DNA from: Pseudomonadota bacterium
Lineage (GTDB): Bacteria; Pseudomonadota; Gammaproteobacteria; Burkholderiales; Burkholderiaceae_C
Assembly: GCA_023410975.1 (NCBI GenBank)
Contig: JAEYPG010000293.1
Location: 1-23,248 of the forward strand
Direction: 5' to 3'
DNA: 23,248 nucleotides
Within the stretch, counting starts at the first letter, position 1. The number at the start of each line of letters is the position of its first letter. The notes beneath the pieces are model-generated. The model was not told the origin of the DNA. It worked only from the letters and a program-made list of their open reading frames with translations, and did not search any database. The position numbers were made by a program, and so were the translations under genes. Of the stretch, positions 1 to 8,122 are shown one piece after another.

Positions 1-876
1 GCGGTCCAGCGAGCCGTGGTGCAGCGCGATGGCGCCGGCCCAGTCCGGCCGCGCCTCCAGCAGGCGCTGGTACCAGATCTCGCTTTGCGAGCGCACGTTG
101 GTGAACACGAGGCAGGTGCGCACCGGCTCGATCTCGCGCACCACCGCATCCAGCATGCGCAGGCCAAGCTGGCCGGGCCAGGACAAGCGCGCCGGCGCCT
201 CGGGCAGCAGCGTGTCGATCACCAGCCGCTTGCCGATGCGGCCCTGCACCAGCCGGGCGTCGCCGGTGCCGGCCAGGGTGTGCATCGCCTCCTCCAGGTT
301 GCCCAGCGTCGCGCTCAGGCCCCAGGTCAGCAGCCGCGGGTTCCAGCGCCGCAAGCGCGCCAGCGCCAGCTGCACCTGCACGCCGCGCTTGCTGCCGATG
401 AGCTCGTGCCACTCGTCCACCACCACGGTGTGCACGTGGCGCAGCTCGGCCTCGGCATCGGCGCGCGCGAGCAGCAGGCTCAGCGATTCGGGCGTGGTCA
501 CCAGCGCCTGCGGACGCTGGCGCTCCTGGCGCTGGCGCTCGGCCGCGGTGGTGTCGCCCGTGCGCTGCGCCAGCCCGAAGCCGGGCGCCACGTCGGGCAG
601 GGGACGCGCCAGCGCCTGGGCCGTGTCGCTGGCCAGCGCGCGCATGGGCGTGATCCACAGCACTTGCAGCCCCGCTGCCGCGCTGCGCCGCGCCAGCGCG
701 CCGAGCCACACGGCGTAGGTCTTGCCGGAGCCGGTGGTGGCGTGCAGCAGGCCGCTGTGGCCCTCGGCCATCGCGGCCCACACCTCGCGCTGGAAGGCAA
801 AGGGCGTCCAGCCCTGGGCGGCGAACCAGGCCTCGGCAGCGCCGCCGGGCGGCTCGGAGGGCAAGTCGGGGCGCAT
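1..876 (-). CDS. Ligase-associated DEXH-box helicase (Lhr-like), 5' part only
   Basis: This is the N-terminal 292 residues of a superfamily 2 helicase; the rest lies beyond the window start. Visible motifs are the Walker A box TTGSGKT (Lys about 52), followed by the motif Ia-like segment VLWITPMRALA, the DEWH box (about residues 154-157), the SAT motif in LLTWGLSATLGNLEE, and the start of the second RecA domain (TCLVFTNVRSQSEIWYQ). The DEWH variant and the order of motifs match the helicase usually found with ATP-dependent DNA ligase and an exonuclease-like phosphoesterase in a bacterial DNA-repair cassette. That association is family knowledge, because no ligase is inside this window. I chose the ATG at 876 because it is the only good start before the conserved WFAAQGWTPFAFQREVW region. 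It is divergent from the lipoprotein gene at 1012. Confidence 0.85.
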   Translation of the reverse strand, partial: MRPDLPSEPPGGAAEAWFAAQGWTPFAFQREVWAAMAEGHSGLLHATTGSGKTYAVWLGALARRSAAAGLQVLWITPMRALASDTAQALARPLPDVAPGFGLAQRTGDTTAAERQRQERQRPQALVTTPESLSLLLARADAEAELRHVHTVVVDEWHELIGSKRGVQVQLALARLRRWNPRLLTWGLSATLGNLEEAMHTLAGTGDARLVQGRIGKRLVIDTLLPEAPARLSWPGQLGLRMLDAVVREIEPVRTCLVFTNVRSQSEIWYQRLLEARPDWAGAIALHHGSLDR

Positions 877-1011
877 GCGGATGCTGGCGAGGGAAGCGTG
901 GAAGGGTTTCGAACGTACACGGCGAGCATGCCCCAAGCGCCGCCGGTGGCCGCGCGACGGCCGCTGCGCTACCTTGCCTGCCCTGTGTCCACTGCCACGA
1001 GGAGACTGCAA

Positions 1012-1686
1012 ATGCCCGCCATGACGATGAAGACGCTGCTGCCCCTGTGTGCCGCCCTCCTGTCCGCCTGCACGTCAGCGCAGCAGCCCGGCGCGTCGCC
1101 GGGGTCGCAGCTGGGCTTCTTCGTCACCAGCACCGGCCTGGGCCGCGGTGCGGACCTGGGCGGCCTGGCCGGCGCGGACAAGCACTGCCAAGCCCTGGCC
1201 GAGGACGTGGGCGCTGGCGGGCGTACCTGGCGCGCCTACCTCAGCACCAGCGCCGAAGGCGGCACGCCGGCCGTGAACGCGCGCGACCGCATCGGCACCG
1301 GGCCCTGGCGCAACGCGCGCGGCGTGGTCATCGCCGAGAACGTGGCGCAGCTGCACCAGGACAACCGCATCACCAAGGACACGGCACTGACCGAGAAGGG
1401 CGACACCGTGCGCGGCCGGGGAGACACGCCCAACATGCACGACGTCCTCACCGGCTCGCAGGCCGACGGCACCGCCTACCCCGCCGGCGGCAACGACATG
1501 ACCTGCCGCAACTGGACCCACAGCGGCGAAGGCGCCGCCATGGTCGGCCACCACGACCGCACCGGGCTGGACGACAGCGCGGCAGCCAAGTCCTGGAACA
1601 CCTCGCACCCCACGCGCGGCTGCAGCCAGGACGCGCTCAAGGCAACGGGGGGTGCGGGGCTGTTCTACTGCTTCGCGGCGAACTGA
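1012..1686 (+). CDS. Lectin-like (DUF1554-type) lipoprotein
   Basis: This is a 224-residue predicted lipoprotein. A short Lys-poor signal peptide ends in LLSAC, so Cys20 would be the lipidated residue. The mature part begins with an FFVTSTGLGRGADLGGLAGAD segment. It contains ADKHCQALA, a WRAYLSTS strand, a GPWRNARGVVIAENV strand, DMTCRNWTHS and a C-terminal GLFYCFAAN. Four cysteines in the mature part could form two disulfides, as in C-type-lectin-like folds. Similar bacterial proteins are annotated as lectin or DUF1554; the ligand is unknown. The ATG at 1012 has a GAGGAG ribosome site about eight bases upstream, while the much longer open frame upstream is antisense to the helicase. It is convergent with the histidine kinase gene, with a palindromic repeat between them. 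No enzymatic function is claimed. Confidence 0.75.
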   Translation: MPAMTMKTLLPLCAALLSACTSAQQPGASPGSQLGFFVTSTGLGRGADLGGLAGADKHCQALAEDVGAGGRTWRAYLSTSAEGGTPAVNARDRIGTGPWRNARGVVIAENVAQLHQDNRITKDTALTEKGDTVRGRGDTPNMHDVLTGSQADGTAYPAGGNDMTCRNWTHSGEGAAMVGHHDRTGLDDSAAAKSWNTSHPTRGCSQDALKATGGAGLFYCFAAN

Positions 1687-1715
1687 TTCCGCCTCCTCTT
1701 CGGCCCTGAAATCAC

Positions 1716-1755
1716 CCGTTCGCCCTGAGCCCTTCGACAAGCTCGGCCCGAACGG
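1716..1755. repeat. REP-like palindrome R1 (short, 40 bp form)
   Basis: The element starts CCGTTCG and ends CGAACGG (perfect terminal arms). Inside is a GAGC...GCTC pair flanking CCTTCGACAA. It lies between two convergent genes, the lipoprotein and the histidine kinase, and could fold on either strand. It is the half-length member of the family seen at 5861, 9321, 11839 and 14242. Confidence 0.8.
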
Positions 1756-1786
1756 CCCTTCCTTCAGTGCCGATGAAGCGCAGGAA

Positions 1787-3913
1787 TCAGGCGGCCGGCG
1801 CGCCGTCGGCGATCAGCTTTTCAAGCGCCTGCAGGTCCACCGGCTTGACCAGGTGCCCGTCGAAGCCCGCGTCCTGCGAGCGCTGCTTGTCCGCGGCCTG
1901 GCCCCAGCCGGTGACCGCAATGAGCAGCGAGCGCGCCGACCAGGGCTGCTGGCGGATGCGCCGGCACAGCTCGCAGCCGTCCAGCCCCGGCAGCCCCAGG
2001 TCCAGCAGCAGCACATCGGGTTGCAGCCGCGAGGCCAGCTCCAGCGCTTGCAGGCCGTCGTAGGCGGTATGCGCCTCGTGGCCGCCGAGCTGCAGCAGCA
2101 TCGCCAGGCTGTCGGCGCTGTCGGCGTTGTCGTCCACGATCAGGACGCGCCGCCCCTGCGGCACGGCCGCGCCGGAGGCGGCGTCCTCGGCGGCGGAATC
2201 GGAAAGAGGCGGAAGGTCGGGCAGGTTCAGCATGGCAAGGTCGGCCGATGCGGCCGCGGCGGGTATCGGGCCAAAGGGCGTCAAAGATGGGGCGCCAGGC
2301 CCCGGAAACAAGGGGATTGTCCCCGCAGCGCCCGGTGTGTCCCCCGGGAGGCTCTGCTCGGCCAGCAGCGGCAGCTCGACCGTGAAATCGCTGCCCTGCC
2401 CCAGCCCGGCGCTGTGCGCCGCCACGCTGCCGCCATGCAGCTCCACCAGCCGCTTGACCAGCGACAGGCCTATGCCCAGCCCGCCTGCGGCGCGGCCCTG
2501 CGCGCTGTCCACCTGCGTGAACAGGTCGAACACCCGCTCCAGCATCGCCGGCGGGATGCCCAGCCCGGAGTCGCTCACCCGCACCCGCACCGCGCGCGTG
2601 CCCAGCGCCTGGGCCTCGACGCGGATGCGCCCGCCGGGCTCGGTGTAGCGGCAGGCGTTGGCCAGCAGGTTGCCGAACACCTGCGCCAGCCGCACCGGGT
2701 CGGCGTGCAGCCACAGCGGCGAGTCCGGCAGCGCCACCGCCAGCGCGTGGCGGCGTTCCAGCAGCAGCGGGCGGCAGGTCTCGACGGCGGCATCGACGAC
2801 GGCGTCCAGCCGCACGCGCTCGCGCCGCAGCTCCAGGTGGTCGCGGCTGATGCGGCTGACGTCGAGCAGGTCGTCGATGAGCCGCACCATGTGCGCGACC
2901 TGCCGCTCCATCGTGCACAGCGCGCGGCTGGTGAGCGCGGGGTCGTGCTCCGCGCGCTTGAGCAGCTCCAGCGCGTTGCGCACCGGCGCCAGCGGGTTGC
3001 GCAGCTCGTGTGCCAGCGTGGCGAGGAAGGCGTCCTTGCGCCGGTCGGCGTCGCGCAGCGCCTGCTCGGCCTGGCGCCGCTGCGTGACGTCCTGCACCAC
3101 CACGCCCACGCCCAGCGTGCGCGTGCCCACGCGCACCGGGTAGTAGCTCGTGGCCCAGCAGCACGTGACGCCGGGCGCGGCGGCGGTCTGGCCGCAGATC
3201 TCGTCCTCCATCGCCTCGCCGGCCAGCGCGCGCCGGTACGAGCCCTCCAGCATCGGCCACAGCTGCGGCAGCACCTGTGCCACGGGCCGGCCCAGGTGCC
3301 CGGCCACGCTGATGCCGTTCATGGCGGCCAGCTTCTCGTTGATGCGCACGTAGCGGAATTCCGGGTCCACGAAAGCCATGCCCAGCGGCGCCTGCGCCGC
3401 GAGCGTGTTCAGCAGCGCGGTCTGCTCGGCCAGCCGCATCTCGGTGTGCTTGCGCGCGGTGATGTCCTGCGACATGCCCAGCAGCCGCAGCGGCCGCCCG
3501 GCCTCGTCGCGCTCCACGCGGCCCATGTCCTGCAGCCAGGTCACGCGGCCGTCGGGCAGCTGCAGCCGGAACTCGCTCTCGTAGCGCCCCTGCGGATGCA
3601 CCAGCGCCGCCCGCACCCGGGCCTCGAACAGCGGCCGGTCCTCCGGGTGCACCAGCGCGCGCACGTCGGCGAAGCGCTCGGGCGCGTTCGGCGCCGTGGG
3701 CGCCAGCGTCTCATGCAGCGAGTGGAAGCGGCGTACCTCGTCGCGGCGGATGTCCCATTCGAAAGAGATCAGGGACGCCGCGTCCATCGCCAGCCGCAGC
3801 CGCTCCTCGTTGGCGCGCAGGGCCTGCAGCGCATGCAGCAAGGGCGGCGGGACGCTGGCGTCGGGATCGGCGGACGCGTCGTCATCGGGCCGGCGGTGGG
3901 CGGGCAGGTTCAC
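1787..3913 (-). CDS. Soluble PAS-PAS hybrid histidine kinase with receiver domain
   Basis: A 708-residue hybrid sensor kinase without membrane segments, so probably cytosolic. Domains in order: PAS/PAC 1 (about 34-155, ending in GMSQDITARKHTE), PAS 2 (about 165-280), HisKA with the H-box HELRNP (phospho-His about 302), HATPase_c with N-box NLLANACRY (about 415-424), G1 DSGLGIP (about 448-454) and G2 GGLGIGLS (about 477-484). A Pro/Ala-rich linker of about 70 residues follows. Last is a REC domain with the acidic pair in VLIVDD (about 590-595), phospho-Asp about 638 in LLLDLGLPG and the conserved Lys about 690 (LVKP). I chose the GTG at 3913 because AGGAGCT lies seven bases upstream. The frame stays open to 4126, but that would overlap the DUF429 gene and adds unrelated Arg-rich sequence. 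No partner regulator lies nearby and the signal is unknown. Confidence 0.88.
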   Translation of the reverse strand: MNLPAHRRPDDDASADPDASVPPPLLHALQALRANEERLRLAMDAASLISFEWDIRRDEVRRFHSLHETLAPTAPNAPERFADVRALVHPEDRPLFEARVRAALVHPQGRYESEFRLQLPDGRVTWLQDMGRVERDEAGRPLRLLGMSQDITARKHTEMRLAEQTALLNTLAAQAPLGMAFVDPEFRYVRINEKLAAMNGISVAGHLGRPVAQVLPQLWPMLEGSYRRALAGEAMEDEICGQTAAAPGVTCCWATSYYPVRVGTRTLGVGVVVQDVTQRRQAEQALRDADRRKDAFLATLAHELRNPLAPVRNALELLKRAEHDPALTSRALCTMERQVAHMVRLIDDLLDVSRISRDHLELRRERVRLDAVVDAAVETCRPLLLERRHALAVALPDSPLWLHADPVRLAQVFGNLLANACRYTEPGGRIRVEAQALGTRAVRVRVSDSGLGIPPAMLERVFDLFTQVDSAQGRAAGGLGIGLSLVKRLVELHGGSVAAHSAGLGQGSDFTVELPLLAEQSLPGDTPGAAGTIPLFPGPGAPSLTPFGPIPAAAASADLAMLNLPDLPPLSDSAAEDAASGAAVPQGRRVLIVDDNADSADSLAMLLQLGGHEAHTAYDGLQALELASRLQPDVLLLDLGLPGLDGCELCRRIRQQPWSARSLLIAVTGWGQAADKQRSQDAGFDGHLVKPVDLQALEKLIADGAPAA

Positions 3914-4032
3914 GTGGGACAGCTCCTGGAGCGCTGCGGGCACTATCCCACACGCCCTCCATGGGTCTGTGACAGGGCTGCATCCAAGCGCAACCGGCGG
4001 CGCCGCGCGCTGGTGTTCCGTTTCCAAAGCGC

Positions 4033-4854
4033 TCAGGCGCTGACGATCCAGCCTTCCACGGGGTCGAAATCCGCGGGCAGCCCCCAGTCCTCGCGGCTGC
4101 CGGCCCAGGCGGCCTGCAGCAGGCACAGCACGGCGTCGAGCCGGTCGCCGCTGGCGTCGGCGATCAGCGCGTCGTGCTGTGCCGGCGTGAGCTTCAGGCG
4201 CAGGCCCAGGCGCGTGCGGCCCTGCTCCAGCGCGGCGACGATGTCCTTGCGCGCGATCAGCCGCTCCGGCGTGTGTTTCAGCGCGTCGTCATTCTTGTAG
4301 GAGCGGCGGCCGATGAGCTCGCGCGCCAGCAGCCCCGGATAGGCCTCCAGCGCCACGCGCGTGCGGTCGCCGTCGAGCAGCCCGGGCAGGTGCACGCCCG
4401 CCTCCAGCAGCAGCGGCACGCCCGCGTGCAGCATGTAGGCCACGGGCGGATTGACCCATTTCATCGAGCTGCTGGCGCCGGCCGGGGCATCGGTGGCGCG
4501 GTGGGCGAACTTGCCGCCCACGGGGCGCGCGTTGCAGAAGGCGGCGAAGGTGTCGCGGATGGCGGCGCGCTCCAGGGCCGCGTAGTGGCGCATCAGCGGC
4601 AGCCACTCGGTGGGCCAGCCCAGGTGCTCGACCAGCTCGCGCGGCAGCCCGAAGGGAAAGTCGAAGCCGCCGACCCAGGGCCCGGGCAGCTTGAGAAAGG
4701 CGCCGAAGGCCGCCAGCGTGTCGAAGGCGTGCAGCGCCTCCAGCTTCACCGCGCCCCCCACGGCGCGCCCCTGCGCCACCACCACGGGCTTGCGGCGGGT
4801 GGGACGGCTGGAGAAATCGACGCCGAGGAGGGGGAGAGGCTGCATCGGCGCCAT
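4033..4854 (-). CDS. DUF429 family protein (predicted RNase H-like fold)
   Basis: A 273-residue protein of the DUF429 family. The family hallmarks are an N-terminal strand with an Asp (LLGVDFSSRP, Asp13), a second Asp-bearing strand (VGGFDFPFG, Asp65), a YPGLLAREL segment in the middle and a C-terminal SGDRLDAVLCLLQAAW helix (Asp237, Asp240). In DUF429 these acidic positions are thought to mimic an RNase H-like active site, but the biochemical role is unknown. No signal peptide or membrane segment is seen. A second possible ATG lies three codons downstream (M4); neither has a strong ribosome site. The gene starts 16 bases after the end of the hydroxyacid dehydrogenase gene, so the two are probably co-transcribed. 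I see no functional link to aldarate catabolism. Confidence 0.75.
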   Translation of the reverse strand: MAPMQPLPLLGVDFSSRPTRRKPVVVAQGRAVGGAVKLEALHAFDTLAAFGAFLKLPGPWVGGFDFPFGLPRELVEHLGWPTEWLPLMRHYAALERAAIRDTFAAFCNARPVGGKFAHRATDAPAGASSSMKWVNPPVAYMLHAGVPLLLEAGVHLPGLLDGDRTRVALEAYPGLLARELIGRRSYKNDDALKHTPERLIARKDIVAALEQGRTRLGLRLKLTPAQHDALIADASGDRLDAVLCLLQAAWAGSREDWGLPADFDPVEGWIVSA

Positions 4855-4870
4855 TGTCCGGCGCCCCGGG

Positions 4871-5821
4871 TCAGGCCCCCGGCGCCGCCGCCTTCAGCTT
4901 GCCCTCGGCGAAGAACGCCCGCAGGTTCTCCAGCACCAGCGCCGACATCGCCTGGCGCGTCTCGTGGGTGGCGCTGGCCACGTGCGGCAGCAGCACCACG
5001 TTGTCCAGCTGCAGCAGCGCTTCGGGCACGCGCGGCTCGTCCACGTACACGTCCAGGCCCGCGCCGGCGATGCGCTTGTCCTGCAGGACCTTCACCAGCA
5101 CCGCCTCGTCCACCACCGTGCCGCGCGCGATGTTGACCAGGAAGCCCTGCGGCCCCAGCGCGTCCAGCACCTCGGCCGACACCAGGTTGCGGCTCTCCGC
5201 CCCGCCCGCCGCCGCGATCACCAGGAAGTCGGCCCAGCGCGCCAGCTCCACCAGGCTCGGCTCGTAGCCGAAGGGCACGCCCTCGGCGGGCCGGCGGTTG
5301 TGGTAGCGGACCTCCATGTCGAAGCCGCTGGCGCGCTTGGCGATGGTGCGGCCGATGCGCCCCAGCCCCACGATGCCCAGCCGCTTGCCGCTCACGCGCG
5401 TGGCCAGCGGGAACTTGTCCTTCAGCCACCCGCCCTGGCGCACGAAGCGGTCGGCCTCGGTGGCGCGGCGCGCCACGTCCAGCAGCAGCGTGAAGGCGGT
5501 GTCGGCCACGCAGTCGTTGAGCACGTCGGGCGTGTAGCCCACCGGGATGCCGCGGCGCGCGGCGGCGGGCAGGTCGATCTTGTCCAGGCCCACGCCGAAG
5601 CTGGAGATTACCTGCAGCTTCGGCAGCGACTCGATCAGCGCGGCGTCGATGCCCACCGCCGCCGAGGTCACGGCGGCAACGAACTCGGCACCGTGCTCGG
5701 CCAGGTAGGCCCGCGCATCGGGCTGCTGCGCCAGCAGCGTGAGATCGAAGTCGGCGGCGAGCTGCTGCTCCAGCCAGGGCGTCAGACGGCCGATCTGCAG
5801 CACGCGGGGTTTGTCAGTCAT
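4871..5821 (-). CDS. D-isomer-specific 2-hydroxyacid dehydrogenase (glyoxylate/hydroxypyruvate reductase-like)
   Basis: A 316-residue NAD(P)-dependent oxidoreductase. The Rossmann motif GLGRIG is at about 152-157, and the catalytic triad is visible as Arg about 233 (NIARGTVVDE), Glu about 262 (DVYVDEP) and His about 280 (LLPHVASAT). The family reduces 2-keto acids such as glyoxylate and hydroxypyruvate to D-hydroxyacids; this subfamily resembles hydroxypyruvate/hydroxyphenylpyruvate reductases. The ATG at 5821 is preferred because AAAGGA lies just upstream. A start 13 codons earlier would put the 5' end in the sequence flanking repeat R2. Next to garR and a glycerate kinase, a hydroxypyruvate reductase making D-glycerate is a reasonable inference, but substrate cannot be read from sequence. 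It lies downstream of the Bug receptor gene, separated by repeat R2. Confidence 0.87.
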   Translation of the reverse strand: MTDKPRVLQIGRLTPWLEQQLAADFDLTLLAQQPDARAYLAEHGAEFVAAVTSAAVGIDAALIESLPKLQVISSFGVGLDKIDLPAAARRGIPVGYTPDVLNDCVADTAFTLLLDVARRATEADRFVRQGGWLKDKFPLATRVSGKRLGIVGLGRIGRTIAKRASGFDMEVRYHNRRPAEGVPFGYEPSLVELARWADFLVIAAAGGAESRNLVSAEVLDALGPQGFLVNIARGTVVDEAVLVKVLQDKRIAGAGLDVYVDEPRVPEALLQLDNVVLLPHVASATHETRQAMSALVLENLRAFFAEGKLKAAAPGA

Positions 5822-5860
5822 GGATGTCCTTTCGGGTTCTTGCTTGGAATTCGAAGACAT

Positions 5861-5959
5861 CCGTTCGGGCTGAGCCCTTCGACAAGCTCAGGACAGGCTC
5901 TGTCGAAGCCCTGCCGCGCGGCCGGGTTGTAGGCCCTTCGGCGAGCTCAGGGCGAACGG
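5861..5959. repeat. REP-like palindrome R2 (99 bp form)
   Basis: The outer arms are CCGTTCG and CGAACGG. Inside are the family words GGGCTGAGCCCTTCGACAAG and GGCCGGGTTG. This copy is nearly the reverse complement of R5 (11839-11937), with the same 99 bp length. It fills most of the gap between the Bug receptor gene and the hydroxyacid dehydrogenase gene. Confidence 0.85.
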
Positions 5960-5968
5960 GAGAGGGAA

Positions 5969-6937
5969 TCACTCGATCTTCACGCCGCCCTGCGCCACCA
6001 CCTTGGCCCAGTTGGCGCGCTCGCGCTCGAAGAAGGTGCTGAACTCGGTGGGCGTCATGGTGTGGACCTCGGCGCCCTGCCCGCTCAGGCGCTGGCGCAC
6101 CTCGGGCGTGCGGATGATGCGGGTGAGCTCGGCAGCAACCTTGTCGAGCACCGCCGGCGGCGTGTTGGCCGGCATCAGCACGCCCTGCCAGGTGCCGGAC
6201 TCGAAGCCCTTGACGCCCTGCTCGGCGATGGTGGGCACGTTGGGCAGCAGCGCCACGCGCGTGGACTTGGACACGCCCAGCACCTTGAGCTGGCCCGACT
6301 GCACGAAGGGCAGCGTCGCCAGCATGCCGTTCATCAGCACGTGCGCCTGGCCCGCCACGGTGTCGTTGATGGCCTGCGAGCCGCCCTTGTACGGGATGTA
6401 CTCCCACTTGGCGCCGGTGGCCTTCTCCACCGCCACGCCGGCCACATGCGGCGCACTGCCGATGGCCGTCACGGCGAAGTCCATCTTCTGCTTCTGCGAT
6501 AGCGCCACCAGCTCCTTGAGGTTGCTGGCCTGCACCGACGGGTGCACCACCAGCAGGTGCGGCGAGTAGGCCAGCATGGTCGCGCCCTTGAGGTCCTTAC
6601 TGGGATTGAAGGGCAGCCGGTTGTAGACCGACGCGGTGATGGCCAGCGCGCCCACGTCGCACAGCAGCAGCGTGTGGCCGTCGTTGGACTTGGCCACGAA
6701 GTCGGTGCCGGTGTTGCCGTTGGCGCCGGGCTTGTTTTCGATGATCACCGTCGTCTTCAGCGCCTCCGACAGCGGCTGGCTGATGGAGCGGGCGATGATG
6801 TCCGAGGAGCCCCCCGGCGGGTACGGCACCACGATGCGCAACGGCTTCGTGGGCCATTGCTGGGCCTGCGCGGCGGTGGCGGCACAAAGGGCCAGCGCGG
6901 CGGCGGCCAGGGCGTGGAACGTGGTCCTGCGGTTCAT
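5969..6937 (-). CDS. Bug/TctC-family periplasmic solute-binding receptor (1)
   Basis: A 322-residue periplasmic receptor of the tripartite tricarboxylate transporter (Bug) family. An N-terminal signal peptide ends near ATAAQA at residue 25. The mature protein opens with the family signature WPTKPLRIVVPYPPGGSSD, and further hallmarks are VIIENKPGANGN, the YIPYKGG strand (about 190-196) and LPNVPTIAEQG. The fold is the two-lobed Venus flytrap that binds carboxylates. The ATG at 6937 follows a clear GAAGGAGA ribosome site. The usual TctA and TctB membrane subunits are absent from the window, so this may be an orphan receptor that uses a shared transporter or acts in sensing. Its setting suggests an aldarate, uronate or hydroxyacid ligand; this is inferred. 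It is separated from bug2 by a terminator and repeat R3, so it may have its own promoter. Confidence 0.9.
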   Translation of the reverse strand: MNRRTTFHALAAAALALCAATAAQAQQWPTKPLRIVVPYPPGGSSDIIARSISQPLSEALKTTVIIENKPGANGNTGTDFVAKSNDGHTLLLCDVGALAITASVYNRLPFNPSKDLKGATMLAYSPHLLVVHPSVQASNLKELVALSQKQKMDFAVTAIGSAPHVAGVAVEKATGAKWEYIPYKGGSQAINDTVAGQAHVLMNGMLATLPFVQSGQLKVLGVSKSTRVALLPNVPTIAEQGVKGFESGTWQGVLMPANTPPAVLDKVAAELTRIIRTPEVRQRLSGQGAEVHTMTPTEFSTFFERERANWAKVVAQGGVKIE

Positions 6938-6985
6938 GGGTCGTCTCCTTCACGAATTTCGGTCTCACTTGGGCCGTGAATTGAC

Positions 6986-7081
6986 CCGTTCGCCCGGAGG
7001 TATCGAAGGGCGAATCCGTGAGGCTGCGATGGCTGCACTACGGCTGGGGCCGTTCATCCTTCGATACCTCAGGACGAATGG
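6986..7081. repeat. Palindromic repeat R3, divergent subtype
   Basis: A 96 bp imperfect palindrome carrying a 13-bp perfect inverted pair, GAGGTATCGAAGG and CCTTCGATACCTC, about 50 bases apart. Its ends (CCGTTCG..., ...CGAATGG) resemble the R1/R2 family, but its core word GGTATCGAAGG differs. It lies between the terminator after bug2 and the start of bug1. Confidence 0.7.
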
Positions 7082-7116
7082 AATGCCCCACTGACAAGCG
7101 CGAGATGGAATCAGGC

Positions 7117-7143
7117 GCAAAAAGCCGGCCCAGCGGCCGGCTT
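7117..7143 (-). terminator. Intrinsic terminator after Bug receptor 2
   Basis: Read on the minus strand, the stem AAGCCGGCC / GGCCGGCTT with a four-base loop is followed by a run of five T in all (TTTTT). It starts eight bases after the bug2 stop codon. It should end the transcript coming from the gudD-to-bug2 block. Confidence 0.85.
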
Positions 7144-7150
7144 CAACGCG

Positions 7151-8122
7151 TCACTCGATCTTGATGTTGGCCGCCTTGATGAGCTGCGCCCACTTGGCGA
7201 CCTCGGCCTTCTGGAAGGCGGTGAACTGGTCCGTGCTCATCTGGCCCGGCTCCATGCCCAGCTTGGCCAGGCGCTCCTTCACGTCGGGCTGGGCCAGGAT
7301 CTTGTTGACCTCGTCGTGCAGCCGCTGCTGGATCGGCTTCGGGGTGCCCGCGGGCGCGAAGATCGCCTGCCACGACACCACCTCGTAGCCCGGCACGGTG
7401 TCGGCCATCGTGGGCACGTTGGGCAGGCTGGGCAGCCGCTTGGCCGAGGTCACGGCCAGCGCGCGCAGCTTGCCGGACTCGACGTGCGGCCCGGCCACTA
7501 CCGTGGTGTCGAACATCATGTCCACCTGCCCCGCCATCACGTCCTGGATCGCCGGGGCGCTGCCCTTGTAGGGGATGTGGTCGATGCCGATGCCGGTCTT
7601 GAACTTCAGCAGCTCCAGCGCCAGGTGCTGCGAGGTGCCGTTGCCCGCCGAGGCGGAGGTCAGGGGCTTCTTGGCCTTGCCCGCGGCGATCACGTCGGCC
7701 ACGGTCTTGTAGGGGCTGTCCTGGCGCGTGACCAGCACCAGGGGGTTGGTGCCGATGAGCGCGATCGGCGCGAAGGACGTCACCGGGTCGTAGCCCAGCT
7801 TCGGGTACAGGCTGACGTTGATGGCGTGCGAGCTGATGGTGCCGCCCAGGATGGTGTAGCCGTCCGGCGCCGCGCGCGCGACCTGCTCCGAGCCCACGCC
7901 GCCACCGGCGCCGGCCTTGTTGTCCACGATCACCGTGGTGCCCAGCGCCGGGCCGAGCTTCTGCGCGATCAGCCGCGCCACGATGTCGCTGGTGCCGCCC
8001 GCGGGGAAGGCGACGAGGTAGGTGATGGGCTTGCTCGGCCACTTGTCCTGCGCCTGCGCGGCGGGCAGCGCGGCGGCCAGGGCCAGGGCGGCCACGGTCA
8101 GGCTTCGACGGGTGCGGTTCAT
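7151..8122 (-). CDS. Bug/TctC-family periplasmic solute-binding receptor (2)
   Basis: A 323-residue Bug receptor. The signal peptide ends near PAAQA at about residue 24. The family opening WPSKPITYLVAFPAGGTSD is followed by VIVDNKAGAGGG, ARAAPDGYTI, DHIPYKGSAPAIQDVMAG and LPNVPTMAD. Its start overlaps the stop of the upstream FMN dehydrogenase gene by ATGA, so the two proteins are translationally coupled. An AGGAG ribosome site lies inside the end of that gene. Tight coupling to an oxidase-type enzyme suggests that the receptor's ligand is that enzyme's hydroxyacid substrate or a related acid; this is inference. No TctA/TctB genes accompany it. It is the last gene before a strong terminator. 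Confidence 0.92.
   Translation of the reverse strand: MNRTRRSLTVAALALAAALPAAQAQDKWPSKPITYLVAFPAGGTSDIVARLIAQKLGPALGTTVIVDNKAGAGGGVGSEQVARAAPDGYTILGGTISSHAINVSLYPKLGYDPVTSFAPIALIGTNPLVLVTRQDSPYKTVADVIAAGKAKKPLTSASAGNGTSQHLALELLKFKTGIGIDHIPYKGSAPAIQDVMAGQVDMMFDTTVVAGPHVESGKLRALAVTSAKRLPSLPNVPTMADTVPGYEVVSWQAIFAPAGTPKPIQQRLHDEVNKILAQPDVKERLAKLGMEPGQMSTDQFTAFQKAEVAKWAQLIKAANIKIE

Noticed and set aside
1652..4300. A plus-strand open frame of 882 codons
   Set aside because: It runs antisense through the histidine kinase, is rich in His, Gln, Arg and Pro, and shows no domain. The opposite strand has clear PAS, HisKA, HATPase and REC motifs.
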